From Bacillus salipaludis (GTDB lineage Bacteria > Bacillota > Bacilli > Bacillales_B > DSM-18226), in the NCBI RefSeq assembly GCF_004358205.1, contig NZ_SMYO01000002.1:124001-188000 (forward strand): 64,000 nt of DNA, in the 5' to 3' direction. A program made the position numbers and the translations under genes. Below the pieces are notes generated by a model. The model saw only the letters and a list, made by a program, of their open reading frames with translations. It was not told the origin of the DNA and did not search any database. Of this stretch, positions 17,684 to 26,851 are shown in pieces (position 1 is the first letter of the stretch; each line of letters starts with the position of its first letter).

Positions 17684-17736
17684 GGGGGCCTGACCCCCGC
17701 TTGATTAACCGTTAAAGTGATGGGGTGCTGACCCCA
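17684..17736 (+). repeat. Two small GGGG-CTGA-CCCC dyads between speE and speB
   Basis: GGGGG-CCTGA-CCCCC (17684-17698) and TGGGGT-GCTG-ACCCCA (17721-17736) are perfect stems with CTGA-containing loops. Neither has a T run. They belong to the same loop class as the hairpin at 18844. Confidence 0.7.
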
Positions 17737-17754
17737 TAAAAGAGGAGTGTTAAG

Positions 17755-18627
17755 ATGCGTTTCGATGAAGCCTATTCTGGAAATGTCTTTATTAAGAGTC
17801 ATCCGAATTTTGAGGAGAGTAAGGCGGTTCTTTACGGGATGCCAATGGATTGGACAGTGAGTTACCGACCTGGTTCTCGGTTTGGTCCGACTCGTATTCG
17901 TGAGGTTTCGATTGGTTTGGAAGAGTATAGTCCATACCTTGATCGGGAGCTTGAGGATGTTAAATATTTTGATGCCGGGGATATTCCACTGCCGTTCGGG
18001 AATCCGCAGAAGAGTTTAGATATAATTGAGGAGTATATCGACTCCTTGCTGGATGCCGGAAAATTCCCGCTTGGAATGGGTGGCGAACATCTAGTTTCAT
18101 GGCCGGTGATGAAAGCTGTCTTTAAAAAATATCCGGATTTGGCGATCATTCATTTTGATGCTCACACGGATTTACGTGAGAATTATGAAGGCGAGCCGTT
18201 ATCGCATTCGACACCAATTCGCAAAATTGCGGAATTAATCGGGCCGAAAAATGTCTATTCCTTCGGGATTCGTTCTGGTATGAAGGAAGAGTTTGAATGG
18301 GCAAAGCAGGTTGGCATGCATATTTCGAAATTTGAGGTGCTTGAGCCGCTTAAGGAAATCCTTCCAACGCTTGCAGGCCGTCCTGTTTATGTGACGATTG
18401 ATATTGACGTACTGGATCCTGCCCATGCACCGGGAACAGGTACCGTTGATTGCGGCGGAATTACCTCGAAAGAGCTGTTGGCATCCATCCATGCAATTGC
18501 TCGTTCCGAAGTTAACGTCGTCGGCGGCGACCTCGTAGAAGTAGCACCAATCTACGACAACTCCGAACAAACCGCCAACACAGCCAGCAAACTCATCCGC
18601 GAAATGATCCTTGGCTGGGTTAAATAG
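17755..18627 (+). CDS. speB: Agmatinase SpeB
   Basis: 290 residues. SpeB hydrolyses agmatine to putrescine and urea, supplying the substrate of SpeE. All ureohydrolase manganese motifs are present: GMGGEHLVSW, FDAHTDLRENYEGEPLSHS and TIDIDVLDPAHAPGTGT. AGAGGAGTG precedes the ATG. It is the second gene of the speE-speB operon. A family-B repeat follows the stop at once. Confidence 0.94.
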   Translation: MRFDEAYSGNVFIKSHPNFEESKAVLYGMPMDWTVSYRPGSRFGPTRIREVSIGLEEYSPYLDRELEDVKYFDAGDIPLPFGNPQKSLDIIEEYIDSLLDAGKFPLGMGGEHLVSWPVMKAVFKKYPDLAIIHFDAHTDLRENYEGEPLSHSTPIRKIAELIGPKNVYSFGIRSGMKEEFEWAKQVGMHISKFEVLEPLKEILPTLAGRPVYVTIDIDVLDPAHAPGTGTVDCGGITSKELLASIHAIARSEVNVVGGDLVEVAPIYDNSEQTANTASKLIREMILGWVK

Positions 18628-18785
18628 GAAAAGCGGAAGCGCCCGTATAGCGACGTATGGACTGGAGCGAGTCGACTGAGATAAAGGAAACACGAAGAGC
18701 GATAGCGATTCGATGTTGACTTATCGTAGGGAGGCGAGTGAAGTACACTAGTCGCTGGGCGCTGGAGCTGGACAATTCTCAAAGT
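18627..18785. repeat. Dispersed repeat family B, copy 4 (reverse orientation)
   Basis: Begins GGAAAAGCGGAAGCGCCC, the reverse complement of the family's usual right end, and finishes GGCGCTGGAGCTGGACAATTCTCAAAG. The interior is different from copies 1-3, so only the ends are conserved. Confidence 0.75.
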
Positions 18786-18810
18786 CAAAGCCCTATATTG
18801 AGTTATATGT

Positions 18811-18841
18811 GCCTGTCCTTTTGAAGGGGCAGGCTTTTTGT
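18811..18841 (+). terminator. Candidate terminator of speE-speB
   Basis: GCCTGTCC pairs with GGGGCAGGC and is followed by TTTTTG. Confidence 0.75.
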
Positions 18842-18843
18842 TT

Positions 18844-18886
18844 CGACAAAATTCGGGTGGTGACAGGCACCACCCGAATTTTGTCG
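18844..18886. repeat. Perfect hairpin repeat family C, copy 1
   Basis: A 19-bp perfect inverted repeat beginning CGACAAAATTCGGGTGGTG around an ACAGG loop. The second copy, at 47752, is identical in its inner 18-bp stem. Confidence 0.9.
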
Positions 18887-18952
18887 TTTTAAATTGCAAC
18901 TTAATATGGGTATAATAGAAAAAGTGAATTTGATTAGAGGAGTGCGGTTGGT

Positions 18953-19372
18953 TTGTTAACGCCTGAGATACCGGTAAGGATTAATGTGAGAACGACGATT
19001 GATCAGCAGGAAAGTTTTGAGCTGCGGTTGTTTGGTCAATATTTTGAAAAGGGGAATGCCTCTTATCTGAAGTATGAGGAAGCGATGGAGGAGGGGAGTG
19101 TTCGGACGATTGTAAAGATGACTGCTGGGGAAGGTTTGATTTTACGTGGCGGTTCCGTCAAGATGCGCCTTCCATTCGAATTGAATCGGAAGCTTAACGG
19201 TAGCTATGAAATGCCGTTTGGTCAATTTGAAACAACAACTCTAACGAAAAATCTTGAACATTCCTTTGAAAATGGCAAAGGCCTTATTGACATACTTTAC
19301 GATTTTACCATGCAGGGCTCGCCCGCAGGTACATACCATTTACAGATTACCTTCCAGGAGGATAAAAAATGA
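18953..19372 (+). CDS. ywiB: YwiB family (DUF1934) protein
   Basis: 139 residues, predicted beta-rich calycin-like fold, no signal peptide. DUF1934/YwiB proteins are uncharacterised. Conserved parts include LKYEEA and [29 protein letters not shown]. The start is the TTG at 18953 (GGAGTGCGGTTGGTTTG upstream). Its TGA overlaps the argS ATG in ATGA, so the genes are translationally coupled, as in B. subtilis. Confidence 0.83.
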   Translation: MLTPEIPVRINVRTTIDQQESFELRLFGQYFEKGNASYLKYEEAMEEGSVRTIVKMTAGEGLILRGGSVKMRLPFELNRKLNGSYEMPFGQFETTTLTKNLEHSFENGKGLIDILYDFTMQGSPAGTYHLQITFQEDKK

Positions 19373-21027
19373 ATATAGTGGAGCAGGTTCAAAATAAAAT
19401 TAAAGAAGAAATTAGAGCGGCCGTTTTGAAGGCAGGCCTTGCCACAGAAGAGCAAATTCCCGATGTCATTCTGGAGACCCCAAAGGAAAAAGCGCACGGC
19501 GATTATTCTACTAATATGGCGATGCAGTTGGCACGCGTCGCAAAAAAGGCGCCGCGAATGATTGCAGAAGCACTGATTGAAAACCTCGACCGTTCGAAGG
19601 CATCGATTGAAAAAATTGAATTAGCTGGGCCGGGCTTTATTAACTTTTATATGAACAATAGCTATTTAACCAATCTAATCCCAACGGTTCTAAAAGCGGG
19701 GGAAAAGTACGGAGAAACAACGGTAGGTAATAACCAAAAAATCCAGGTCGAGTTTGTTTCCGCAAACCCAACTGGTGACCTGCACCTCGGACATGCCCGC
19801 GGTGCCGCTGTCGGTGATTCACTCTCCAATATTTTGGCGAAGGCCGGTTATGATGTGTCCCGTGAATACTATATCAATGATGCCGGAAACCAGATTAATA
19901 ATCTTGCTAAGTCGGTGGAAGCACGTTACTTCCAGGCATTAGGTTTAGAAAAAGAGATGCCTGAAGACGGTTATCATGGTGAAGATATTATCAATATTGG
20001 AAAAACACTCGCCGAAGAATATGGCAATAAATATGTCGAAGTGGATGAGGCTGAACGTTTTGATTTTTTCCGAGAATACGGTTTGACATATGAAATGGAA
20101 AAATTAAAGCGCGACCTCGAGGATTTCCGTGTCCGTTTTGATGTTTGGTTCTCGGAAACCTCTCTTTATAAAAATGGGAAAATTGACGAGGCGCTCGCCG
20201 CACTGCGTAAAACCGGCTATATTTACGACGAAGAGGGTGCAACCTGGCTCCGTTCAACCGATTTTGGCGATGATAAAGACCGCGTACTCATTAAACAGGA
20301 CGGATCTTACACCTACTTAACACCAGATATCGCCTATCATAAAGACAAACTGGACCGCGGCTTTGAAAAACTAATCAATATTTGGGGCGCAGACCATCAC
20401 GGCTATATTCCGCGGATGAAGGCGGCCATTCAGGCTTTGGGCTATGCCCGTGATGCCCTCGAGGTCGAAATTATCCAGCTTGTTCACCTCTATAAAAATG
20501 GTGAAAAGATGAAGATGTCTAAGCGTACCGGAAAAGCGGTCACGATGCGTGATTTAGTCGATGAGGTCGGCCTCGATGCCACCCGTTACTTCTTTGCGAT
20601 GCGCTCATCCGATACGCATATGGATTTTGATCTGGATTTAGCGGTTTCTGAGTCGAATGAGAACCCAGTGTATTATGCGCAATATGCCCACGCAAGGATT
20701 TCGAGCATTTTACGTCAGGGCGGAGAGGTAGACATGGAAGCGAATTTCTCTTTAATTGATTCCGAAAAGGAAATTGATTTATTGAAGAAGCTTGGCGAGT
20801 TTCCACTGGCGGTAGGGGAAGCGGCTGTGAAACGTGTTCCGCACCGCGTCACAAACTATATCTTTGAACTGGCATCAACATTCCATAGTTTTTATAATGC
20901 GGAAAAGGTTCTTGATCCGGAATATCCAGAGCGTTCCGCCGCTCGTTTGGGACTGGTAAAAGCCGTACAGATTGCCTTACGCAATGCGCTCGCATTAATC
21001 GGAGTATCCGCTCCAGAAAAAATGTAA
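19369..21027 (+). CDS. argS: Arginyl-tRNA synthetase
   Basis: 552 residues, class Ia synthetase. It charges tRNA-Arg with arginine in the cytoplasm. The N-terminal Add-1 domain is followed by the HIGH motif in the form [14 protein letters not shown] (about 130-143), then KMSK in [13 protein letters not shown] near residue 382, and a C-terminal DALR anticodon domain ending in [18 protein letters not shown] lies inside the ywiB end. No T-box leader was seen upstream. A clear terminator follows. Confidence 0.95.
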   Translation: MNIVEQVQNKIKEEIRAAVLKAGLATEEQIPDVILETPKEKAHGDYSTNMAMQLARVAKKAPRMIAEALIENLDRSKASIEKIELAGPGFINFYMNNSYLTNLIPTVLKAGEKYGETTVGNNQKIQVEFVSANPTGDLHLGHARGAAVGDSLSNILAKAGYDVSREYYINDAGNQINNLAKSVEARYFQALGLEKEMPEDGYHGEDIINIGKTLAEEYGNKYVEVDEAERFDFFREYGLTYEMEKLKRDLEDFRVRFDVWFSETSLYKNGKIDEALAALRKTGYIYDEEGATWLRSTDFGDDKDRVLIKQDGSYTYLTPDIAYHKDKLDRGFEKLINIWGADHHGYIPRMKAAIQALGYARDALEVEIIQLVHLYKNGEKMKMSKRTGKAVTMRDLVDEVGLDATRYFFAMRSSDTHMDFDLDLAVSESNENPVYYAQYAHARISSILRQGGEVDMEANFSLIDSEKEIDLLKKLGEFPLAVGEAAVKRVPHRVTNYIFELASTFHSFYNAEKVLDPEYPERSAARLGLVKAVQIALRNALALIGVSAPEKM

Positions 21028-21035
21028 GTGTTGCA

Positions 21036-21065
21036 TACCCCTTTCAGTTGAAAGGGGGATTTTTG
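21036..21065 (+). terminator. Terminator of ywiB-argS
   Basis: CCCCTTTC pairs with GAAAGGGG over AGTT, followed by GATTTTT. Confidence 0.85.
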
Positions 21066-21082
21066 AATTGATATAGGGAGTG

Positions 21083-21142
21083 ACCAGTAAAGCGAGGAAA
21101 TCAGCCAGTAACTTAATGAGAGCGCCAGTATTGGCCAGTAAA
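21083..21142 (+). repeat. 21-nt periodic array 3, core GCCAGTAA (degenerate)
   Basis: CCAGTA occurs at 21084, 21105, 21125 and 21135, a spacing of 21, 20 and 10 nt. It lies just after the argS terminator, the same setting as the better arrays. The spacing is less regular. Confidence 0.6.
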
Positions 21143-21230
21143 ATTTAACACCTATAAAAAACCAAAAACATGAATACCATCCAAAAAGTAGTAAATATTA
21201 AAATAGACTTTTTAGTTAGGAGTGAGCTTC

Positions 21231-21413
21231 ATGAATATAGGAAGAGCGAAGGAAATCGTCGAGTCTGCGGATGTGATACATGTTACCTATGAGGGAAACC
21301 CAGTAATCATTCAGCATGTGGATGAAGCAGCAAAAACAGCGAGAATTTATTCACGGAGTAACCCGGAAGAGGAAAAAGATGTTCCCGTCCTCAACTTAAT
21401 TGAAGAACAATAG
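21231..21413 (+). CDS. sspH: Small acid-soluble spore protein, H type
   Basis: 60 residues starting MNIGRAKEIVESADVIHVTYEG. This is the SspH family, minor spore-core proteins made in the forespore. The start at 21231 follows TTAGGAGTGAG. It is monocistronic, between the argS terminator/array and its own terminator. No confident sigma-F or sigma-G promoter could be placed in the A/T-rich upstream region. Confidence 0.88.
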   Translation: MNIGRAKEIVESADVIHVTYEGNPVIIQHVDEAAKTARIYSRSNPEEEKDVPVLNLIEEQ

Positions 21414-21445
21414 AAAAGCATCGGTGCACATACCGATGCTTTTCG
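21414..21445. terminator. Terminator of sspH, also usable by the convergent DUF4023 gene
   Basis: AAAAGCATCGGT pairs with ACCGATGCTTTT. On the minus strand the stem also ends in a short T run. Confidence 0.85.
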
Positions 21446-21456
21446 CTTGTCCAGCT

Positions 21457-21582
21457 TCAATTATGCTGGTTATTTGGAAGCTTTTTATCCGGATGTCCCT
21501 TGCCTTGGTGCGTTTTATTATAGTCTTGTTTCTTTTTGTCCTCAGCTAATTTTTTTACAAATTCACTTGTGTTCTCCATCAT
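21457..21582 (-). CDS. Small DUF4023 family protein
   Basis: A 41-residue reading frame (40 if the second of two adjacent ATGs is used). It starts MMENTSEFVKKLAEDKKKQD and ends in a GKGHPDKKLPNNQHN-like tail. The sequence matches the very short DUF4023 family found in spore-forming Bacillaceae. The strong site AAGGAGGG at 21586-21593 is 6 nt from the second ATG (21579), which favours that start. The product is hydrophilic and Lys-rich. It converges on sspH and shares its terminator. The function is unknown; a sporulation link is inferred only from family distribution. Confidence 0.75.
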   Translation of the reverse strand: MMENTSEFVKKLAEDKKKQDYNKTHQGKGHPDKKLPNNQHN

Positions 21583-21719
21583 AATCCCTCCTTGATATTT
21601 GTTACTTTAACCATTCACGGTTGAAATCATGCCCAGGAACATGTCTTATTTTTTTACGGATAAAATCAGGAATTCCACCATACATAATGAATAGGACAAT
21701 TGAACGGATGGGGGCCTAT

Positions 21720-22346
21720 ATGTTTAAGGAGCGAATTAAAAATTATATAAATGAAAAAAGAACAGCCCATTTCTCCTTGTATAAGCGGGGTGGCGGGGTC
21801 TTAATCGGGGTATCGCTTGTAGCGGCAGCCCTGCAGCTGCTATTAGTGAAAAATTATATTATTGATGGCGGAATTGTAGGAATTAGTATTCTGCTCGCCC
21901 ATATCACCGACTATAAAGTGGGATTCTATATTTTTCTGTTAAATACGCCATTTTTACTGCTGGGCTTATTTTATCTCGGAAAAAGGTTTTTGATCATCAG
22001 CCTCGGGGCACTTCTTTTTTTAAGCCTCGAATTATATATGCTCGAGCCGTTCCCGGTGCTCACTAAAAACCCCATTCTCGTCATCCTCCTCGGCGGGATT
22101 TGCTTGGGAATGGGGGTGGGAATGATTATTCGCTTCGGCGGGTCCCTCGACGGTACGGAGATTTTAGCCATCATGTTAAGTCAGCGGACCCCTTTTTCGA
22201 TTGGGCAATATGTGTTGTTTTTTAATTTCTTTATTTTTTTTAGTTCGATTTTTGTCTTTGGCCTACTTGAGGCGGTATACTCGTTGGCAACCTTTTGTAT
22301 TGCCTGTAAAACGATTGATTTGTCCCTTAAAAATATTAGGTTATAG
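21720..22346 (+). CDS. Short YitT/DUF161-type membrane protein
   Basis: About 208 residues with five or six membrane segments. The region [36 protein letters not shown] and the [15 protein letters not shown] block are typical of the YitT family. YitT proteins usually carry a C-terminal DUF2179 domain of about 80 residues; here the protein stops right after the last membrane segment ([11 protein letters not shown]), so that domain is missing. ATGs at 21687 and 21708 are also open, but GGGGG lies 5 nt before 21720; the start remains uncertain. It converges on uvsE with an 11-bp overlap of the ends. Function unknown. Confidence 0.7.
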   Translation: MFKERIKNYINEKRTAHFSLYKRGGGVLIGVSLVAAALQLLLVKNYIIDGGIVGISILLAHITDYKVGFYIFLLNTPFLLLGLFYLGKRFLIISLGALLFLSLELYMLEPFPVLTKNPILVILLGGICLGMGVGMIIRFGGSLDGTEILAIMLSQRTPFSIGQYVLFFNFFIFFSSIFVFGLLEAVYSLATFCIACKTIDLSLKNIRL

Positions 22347-23292
22347 CAATGGCCGCACCGCGAACCCTTTTAAAGCCGCGCAGCCTGCTCATGTCCTCCA
22401 CCAGCTTTAAGCAGGCTTGGTCCTTTGCTTTTGCTTCAATCATAAAATCTACATCCCGTCCGAACCCGGTAAGTAACTTTACAAATGGCAAGATAAATTC
22501 CAAATCGACATAATCGGCATGAGAACGAAATTCCTTTTCTGATTTCGGGGAGGAAATGTGGACCTTCGGCGGAATTCCTACTCGCTCCCATGTTTGAAAC
22601 ATTCGCGGCAGCAACTCCTCTAAAGAAGCCTCGCATAAATTCGCCATATGATGATGGTAATCAAACACAAATGGAACCTGCTCTTTTTCACAGGCAGCCA
22701 AAGTTTCCGCAGTGTGATAGGTTTTATCATCATTTTCTAAGGTCATCACCTGTTTAATCGGAAGCGGAAGGGCAGTCAAGTTTTGATGAAAGCGCGCGAG
22801 TGCCTCCGCTTTATTCCCATAAGCACCGCCAATATGAATATTAATCAGTGACTCCCGTTCAAGCCCCATTGCCTCGAGCATCCGAAAATGATACTCCATA
22901 TCGATCACGGCATTTTCAGTAATTTTTCGATCTTTTGAAGTAAACAATGTAAATTGATTAGGATGAAAACTTACCCTCAGCTGGTTTTTACGGACAACCT
23001 CTCCAATTTCCTGCCATTCCTTTTGAAACGGAGTGACAAAATCCCAACGTACCTCCGGATGGGTGGCAAGGGGGACTAGGGAGCTGGAAAAACGGTAGAG
23101 TTCAATTTCATGGGCAATATTGTAGTAAAGCATTCGTAAGGTATGATCAAGGTTTTGCTTCGTCACTGAAAGTAGCTTTTCCAGTTGCTCCTTTTTTTGT
23201 AACTCCCTGTAACGTGTAAACGTAATCGTTTTTGATGGAGAGGCATCCCATAGGGCCGTCGCCTGCGAGACATATCCGAAACGAATCTTCAT
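22336..23292 (-). CDS. uvsE: UV damage endonuclease UvsE
   Basis: 318 residues, TIM-barrel UVDE family. It nicks DNA 5' of UV photoproducts and starts alternative excision repair, which is important in spores. Conserved metal-site segments are [57 protein letters not shown] and [10 protein letters not shown], all present. It lies 24 nt downstream of the cardiolipin synthase gene on the same strand, the same order as ywjE-ywjD in B. subtilis. Its 3' end overlaps the convergent yitT-like gene. Confidence 0.92.
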   Translation of the reverse strand: MKIRFGYVSQATALWDASPSKTITFTRYRELQKKEQLEKLLSVTKQNLDHTLRMLYYNIAHEIELYRFSSSLVPLATHPEVRWDFVTPFQKEWQEIGEVVRKNQLRVSFHPNQFTLFTSKDRKITENAVIDMEYHFRMLEAMGLERESLINIHIGGAYGNKAEALARFHQNLTALPLPIKQVMTLENDDKTYHTAETLAACEKEQVPFVFDYHHHMANLCEASLEELLPRMFQTWERVGIPPKVHISSPKSEKEFRSHADYVDLEFILPFVKLLTGFGRDVDFMIEAKAKDQACLKLVEDMSRLRGFKRVRGAAIAIT

Positions 23293-23316
23293 TTTTCAAA
23301 CTCCTGTCGTTTGCTG

Positions 23317-24519
23317 CTATAAAAAATAAGAAAAAATTCCGGCGATGCCTTCTTTCACGGATCTGAAAAGGTTGGGTTTCGTTAATTCCTTCAGTGTCAA
23401 TGGCCGTGAATCCTCGATATCTTTTTGCAAAACGGCCTTCAGCCGTTCAATGAATTCAGGATTATAAATATAGCAGTTAATTTCTTTGTTTAAAAATAAA
23501 CTTCTTTTATCAAAATTGGCGGTGCCGATATCGCAAAGCTTATCGTCGATGACAATTGTTTTTGCATGGTAGAAACCATTTTTAAATTGGAAAACCTTTG
23601 CGCCCTCGCGCAAGAGTGTCTTTAAATAGCGATGGGATGCCTCCTGTACGAGAACATGGTCTGAGGTATAGGGGACAACAATCGCAAGTTGAACGCCTCT
23701 CTTCAAGACTGCACGTAATTCCTGAAAAAGCGGCTTGCTCGGAATAAAATAAGGGGTCCCAATAATAATTGACTCTTTTGCCATTTGAAGCAGTCCAAGA
23801 TACTTTTTCTCCAGAGTAACAGCCTCTGTCGGCATCAATTGATGGCGAATCAAACCTTTTGAAACTTCAGGGAAATATTTAGAGTGGTTCAATAAGTCTT
23901 CACTGGTATTTTCCCGCCAGTCAATTAGAAATTCGCTTTGTAAAAAGGTTGCGCCTTCACCGAGCAGTTTTAAATGGTAATCCCGCCATGGGCTGAGTTT
24001 TGGATCCTCGTTGATGTATTCCTTGCCAATGTTGTATCCGCCAAGATACCCAATTTTTCCATCTATAATCGTGATTTTCCGATGATTGCGTACCTGTGCC
24101 GAGTAAAAAAGATAGGGGAGCTTTACTCGATTGCAATACGAAAAGTGGACGCCAGCTTCACGGAGTTCATTTATCGAATGTTTTTTTAAACGGATGCCGC
24201 CGATGCGATCAAGCAGAAGCCTGACTTCTACACCTTCCTTTGCCTTTTCTTTTAATAATTTTAAAAAAGTATGGCTAAACTTGTCATTTTTGATAATATA
24301 AAAGAGAATGTGAATATGCAGTTTGGCTTCTTTTATTTCTTTGAAATAATCGGCAAACAGTTCAGGACCATGCGGGTAGATGTCCAGCTGGCCATGAAGC
24401 ATGGGAGTTTCACAATTTTTCATCTGTGAGTGATGTTTCTTTCTTCCTAGTCTAAAATCGAGGACTAGCCATATGATGATAAGAAGTAGTACTCCAATAA
24501 AAGTAACCGCAAATGTCAT
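23317..24519 (-). CDS. Cardiolipin synthase (phospholipase D family, YwjE-like)
   Basis: 400 residues. An N-terminal membrane segment (about 3-24) is followed by two phospholipase D domains with complete HKD motifs: NHRKITIIDGKIGYLGGYN near 164 and FYHAKTIVIDDKLCDIGTANFD near 327. The enzyme joins phosphatidyl groups to give cardiolipin at the membrane. One membrane anchor rather than two, and the pairing with uvsE, point to the minor YwjE-type enzyme rather than ClsA. A GGAGGGAAATACC site precedes the ATG on the minus strand. Confidence 0.87.
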   Translation of the reverse strand: MTFAVTFIGVLLLIIIWLVLDFRLGRKKHHSQMKNCETPMLHGQLDIYPHGPELFADYFKEIKEAKLHIHILFYIIKNDKFSHTFLKLLKEKAKEGVEVRLLLDRIGGIRLKKHSINELREAGVHFSYCNRVKLPYLFYSAQVRNHRKITIIDGKIGYLGGYNIGKEYINEDPKLSPWRDYHLKLLGEGATFLQSEFLIDWRENTSEDLLNHSKYFPEVSKGLIRHQLMPTEAVTLEKKYLGLLQMAKESIIIGTPYFIPSKPLFQELRAVLKRGVQLAIVVPYTSDHVLVQEASHRYLKTLLREGAKVFQFKNGFYHAKTIVIDDKLCDIGTANFDKRSLFLNKEINCYIYNPEFIERLKAVLQKDIEDSRPLTLKELTKPNLFRSVKEGIAGIFSYFL

Positions 24520-24611
24520 CTGGTATTTCCCTCCTCATCATATTTTTATGGTTTCCAATTGAAAACGCTTCTATGAATTTGAGTTTCTGCAATAAAGTTT
24601 GAAAAATTTCA

Positions 24612-24639
24612 TTGACTGAATGCTCATTCATTATATAAT
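24612..24639 (+). promoter_or_regulatory. Sigma-A promoter of fadF
   Basis: TTGACT (24612-24617) and TATAAT (24634-24639) with a 16-bp spacer. A FadR-like palindrome fills most of the spacer. Confidence 0.75.
24617..24630 (+). promoter_or_regulatory. FadR-type operator within the fadF promoter
   Basis: TGAATG-CT-CATTCA is a perfect 6+6 inverted repeat. It is a close, slightly shorter match to the TGAATGA...TCATTCA boxes of the fatty-acid repressor FadR. It lies between -35 and -10, so binding would block RNA polymerase; long-chain acyl-CoA would relieve this. Regulator identity is inferred. Confidence 0.65.
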
Positions 24640-24713
24640 AGAGATAAAGGATTCTGAAAATTTACTCGGTTTAAAATTTTCTTAAACATGAAGTGAGAAA
24701 GGGGAGTTTTGAT

Positions 24714-26825
24714 GTGACAGGTCTTTTATGGGTAAACCTCATTGCCTTCTTAGTTGTAACCGCTTACGGAGTTAGTCTATTCGCTTATGTAGTCAAAACA
24801 CGGATTGCGTACATTAAGCTCGGCAAAAAGGTTGAGTTTGACAACAACGTCAAAGAGAGGCTGCAAAAGATTTGGGTCAATGTGTTTGGCCAGAGTAAAT
24901 TATTAAAGGACAAAAAGATGGGTGCCATCCACGTGGCCTTCTTTTACGGGTTCCTTTTAGTCCAATTTGGCGCGATTGATTTTATTTGGAAAGGCATTCA
25001 TCCGGGTTCACATCTGCCACTTGGTCCGTTGTATCCGGCGTTTACCTTTTTCCAAGAGATTGTCACCCTTGTCATTTTAGTAGCAGTGCTTGGGGCATTT
25101 TATCGCCGTTATATTGAAAAATTGGTCCGCTTGAAGCGGGGCTTTAAGTCAGGTCTAGTTTTGATTTTTATCGGGGGCTTAATGATTTCCGTTTTGCTCG
25201 GTAATGGGATGGGAATCATTTGGCACGGAGAGGACCCGTCTTGGTCTGAACCGATTGCCTCTATCATTTCCCTAGCGTTTTCATGGGTAGGGAAAACTGC
25301 GGCGATTGTCGTTTTCTACTTTGCATGGTGGGTACATTTAATTTTCTTATTATCCTTCTTAGTTTATGTGCCACAAGGAAAGCACGCTCACTTAATTGCA
25401 GGTCCTGCGAATGTTTATTTTAACCGTTTAGAAAAGGCAGGTAAGTTAAAGAAAATTGATTTTGAAGATGAATCACAGGAATCATTTGGGGTTGGAAAAA
25501 TTGAAGACTTTACCCAGCTGCAAATGATTGATTTCTATGCCTGTGTAGAATGCGGACGTTGTACCAATATGTGTCCGGCAACCGGAACAGGCAAAATGCT
25601 TTCACCAATGGATTTAATCGTGAAAATGCGTGATCACCTTACGAATTACGGGGCTGCAGTTACCTCGAAACAGCCGTGGGTGCCAACCTTCGCATTTGCG
25701 AATACAAAAGGAAATCAACTGGCACTTGCCGCAGCGGGTCAGGGCGCAGAAGAGGCAGCAGCAGCGGGCCTTTATAGCCCAAGCCTGATCGGCGATGTTA
25801 TCACGGAAGAAGAAATCTGGGCATGTACGACTTGCCGTAACTGTGAAGATCAATGTCCGGTTATGAACGAGCACGTGGATAAAATTATCGACCTTCGTCG
25901 TTATCTTGTGTTAACAGAAGGAAAAATGGATGCAGATGCGCAGCGGGCGATGACGAATATCGAGCGCCAGGGAAATCCATGGGGACTTAACCGGAAAGAG
26001 CGCGAAAATTGGCGTGAGGTCCGCGAAGATGTTCATGTTCCTACGGTAAAGGAAATGAACAAGGCTGGTGAAGAATTCGAATACCTATTCTGGGTAGGTT
26101 CGATGGGGTCTTACGATAACCGCAGCCAAAAAATTGCCCTTTCGTTCGCAAAATTAATGAACGAAGCTGGCGTGAAATTTGCCATCCTCGGCAATAAGGA
26201 AAAGAACTCCGGTGATACGGCACGCCGTCTCGGAAATGAATTCTTGTTCCAAGAGCTTGCAACGAAAAACATTGAAGAGTTTGAAAAGGCGGAGGTTAAG
26301 AAAATCGTTACGATTGACCCGCATGCCTACAATATTTTCAAAAATGAGTATCCGGATTTCGGATTAACGGCAGAGGTGTACCACCATACGGAGGTCCTTT
26401 ATGAGCTTGTCCGTGATGGCAAATTGGTGCCAAAGCATTCTGTGGAGGAAACGATTACGTTCCATGATTCATGCTATCTAGGCCGTTACAATGACGTCTA
26501 CGATCCACCGCGGGAAATTCTGAAAACAATTCCGGGTGTGAAGCTTATGGAAATGGAGAGAAACAGAGAAAAGGCGATGTGCTGTGGTGCCGGCGGCGGT
26601 TTAATGTGGATGGAAGAGGAAACAGGAAACCGTATTAACGTAGCAAGAACCGAGCAGGCTCTTGAGACGAATTCAACTGTGATCAGCTCTGCATGTCCAT
26701 ACTGCTTAACAATGATTTCAGATGGAACAAAGGCAAAAGAAGTGGAAGAAAAGGTATCCACTTACGACGTTGCTGAACTTCTAGAAAAAGCAGTGTGTGG
26801 AGGTCCGGAGGCATTAGTTTCATAA
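24714..26825 (+). CDS. fadF: Membrane-bound iron-sulfur oxidoreductase FadF
   Basis: About 703 residues. The N-terminal quarter has six or so membrane segments resembling a heme-b subunit (nitrate reductase gamma-like). Two ferredoxin-type clusters follow, CVECGRCTNMCP near 286 and CTTCRNCEDQCPV near 372, then a CCG domain pair with HDSCYLGRY and CCGAGGGLMW plus ACPYC. The protein likely passes electrons from acyl-CoA oxidation to the quinone pool. GTG 24714 is preferred over GTG 24693 because AAAGGGGAG lies 7 nt upstream. It opens the acyl-CoA catabolic block, as fadF (ywjF) precedes acdA in B. subtilis. Confidence 0.88.
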   Translation: MTGLLWVNLIAFLVVTAYGVSLFAYVVKTRIAYIKLGKKVEFDNNVKERLQKIWVNVFGQSKLLKDKKMGAIHVAFFYGFLLVQFGAIDFIWKGIHPGSHLPLGPLYPAFTFFQEIVTLVILVAVLGAFYRRYIEKLVRLKRGFKSGLVLIFIGGLMISVLLGNGMGIIWHGEDPSWSEPIASIISLAFSWVGKTAAIVVFYFAWWVHLIFLLSFLVYVPQGKHAHLIAGPANVYFNRLEKAGKLKKIDFEDESQESFGVGKIEDFTQLQMIDFYACVECGRCTNMCPATGTGKMLSPMDLIVKMRDHLTNYGAAVTSKQPWVPTFAFANTKGNQLALAAAGQGAEEAAAAGLYSPSLIGDVITEEEIWACTTCRNCEDQCPVMNEHVDKIIDLRRYLVLTEGKMDADAQRAMTNIERQGNPWGLNRKERENWREVREDVHVPTVKEMNKAGEEFEYLFWVGSMGSYDNRSQKIALSFAKLMNEAGVKFAILGNKEKNSGDTARRLGNEFLFQELATKNIEEFEKAEVKKIVTIDPHAYNIFKNEYPDFGLTAEVYHHTEVLYELVRDGKLVPKHSVEETITFHDSCYLGRYNDVYDPPREILKTIPGVKLMEMERNREKAMCCGAGGGLMWMEEETGNRINVARTEQALETNSTVISSACPYCLTMISDGTKAKEVEEKVSTYDVAELLEKAVCGGPEALVS

Positions 26826-26851
26826 AACATTTATTGAATTTTTGCTCCGAT

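Noticed and set aside
18887..19368. T-box leader for argS
   Set aside because: argS is coupled to ywiB by an ATGA overlap, and no T-box sequence (TGGNACCGCG-like) was found upstream of ywiB.
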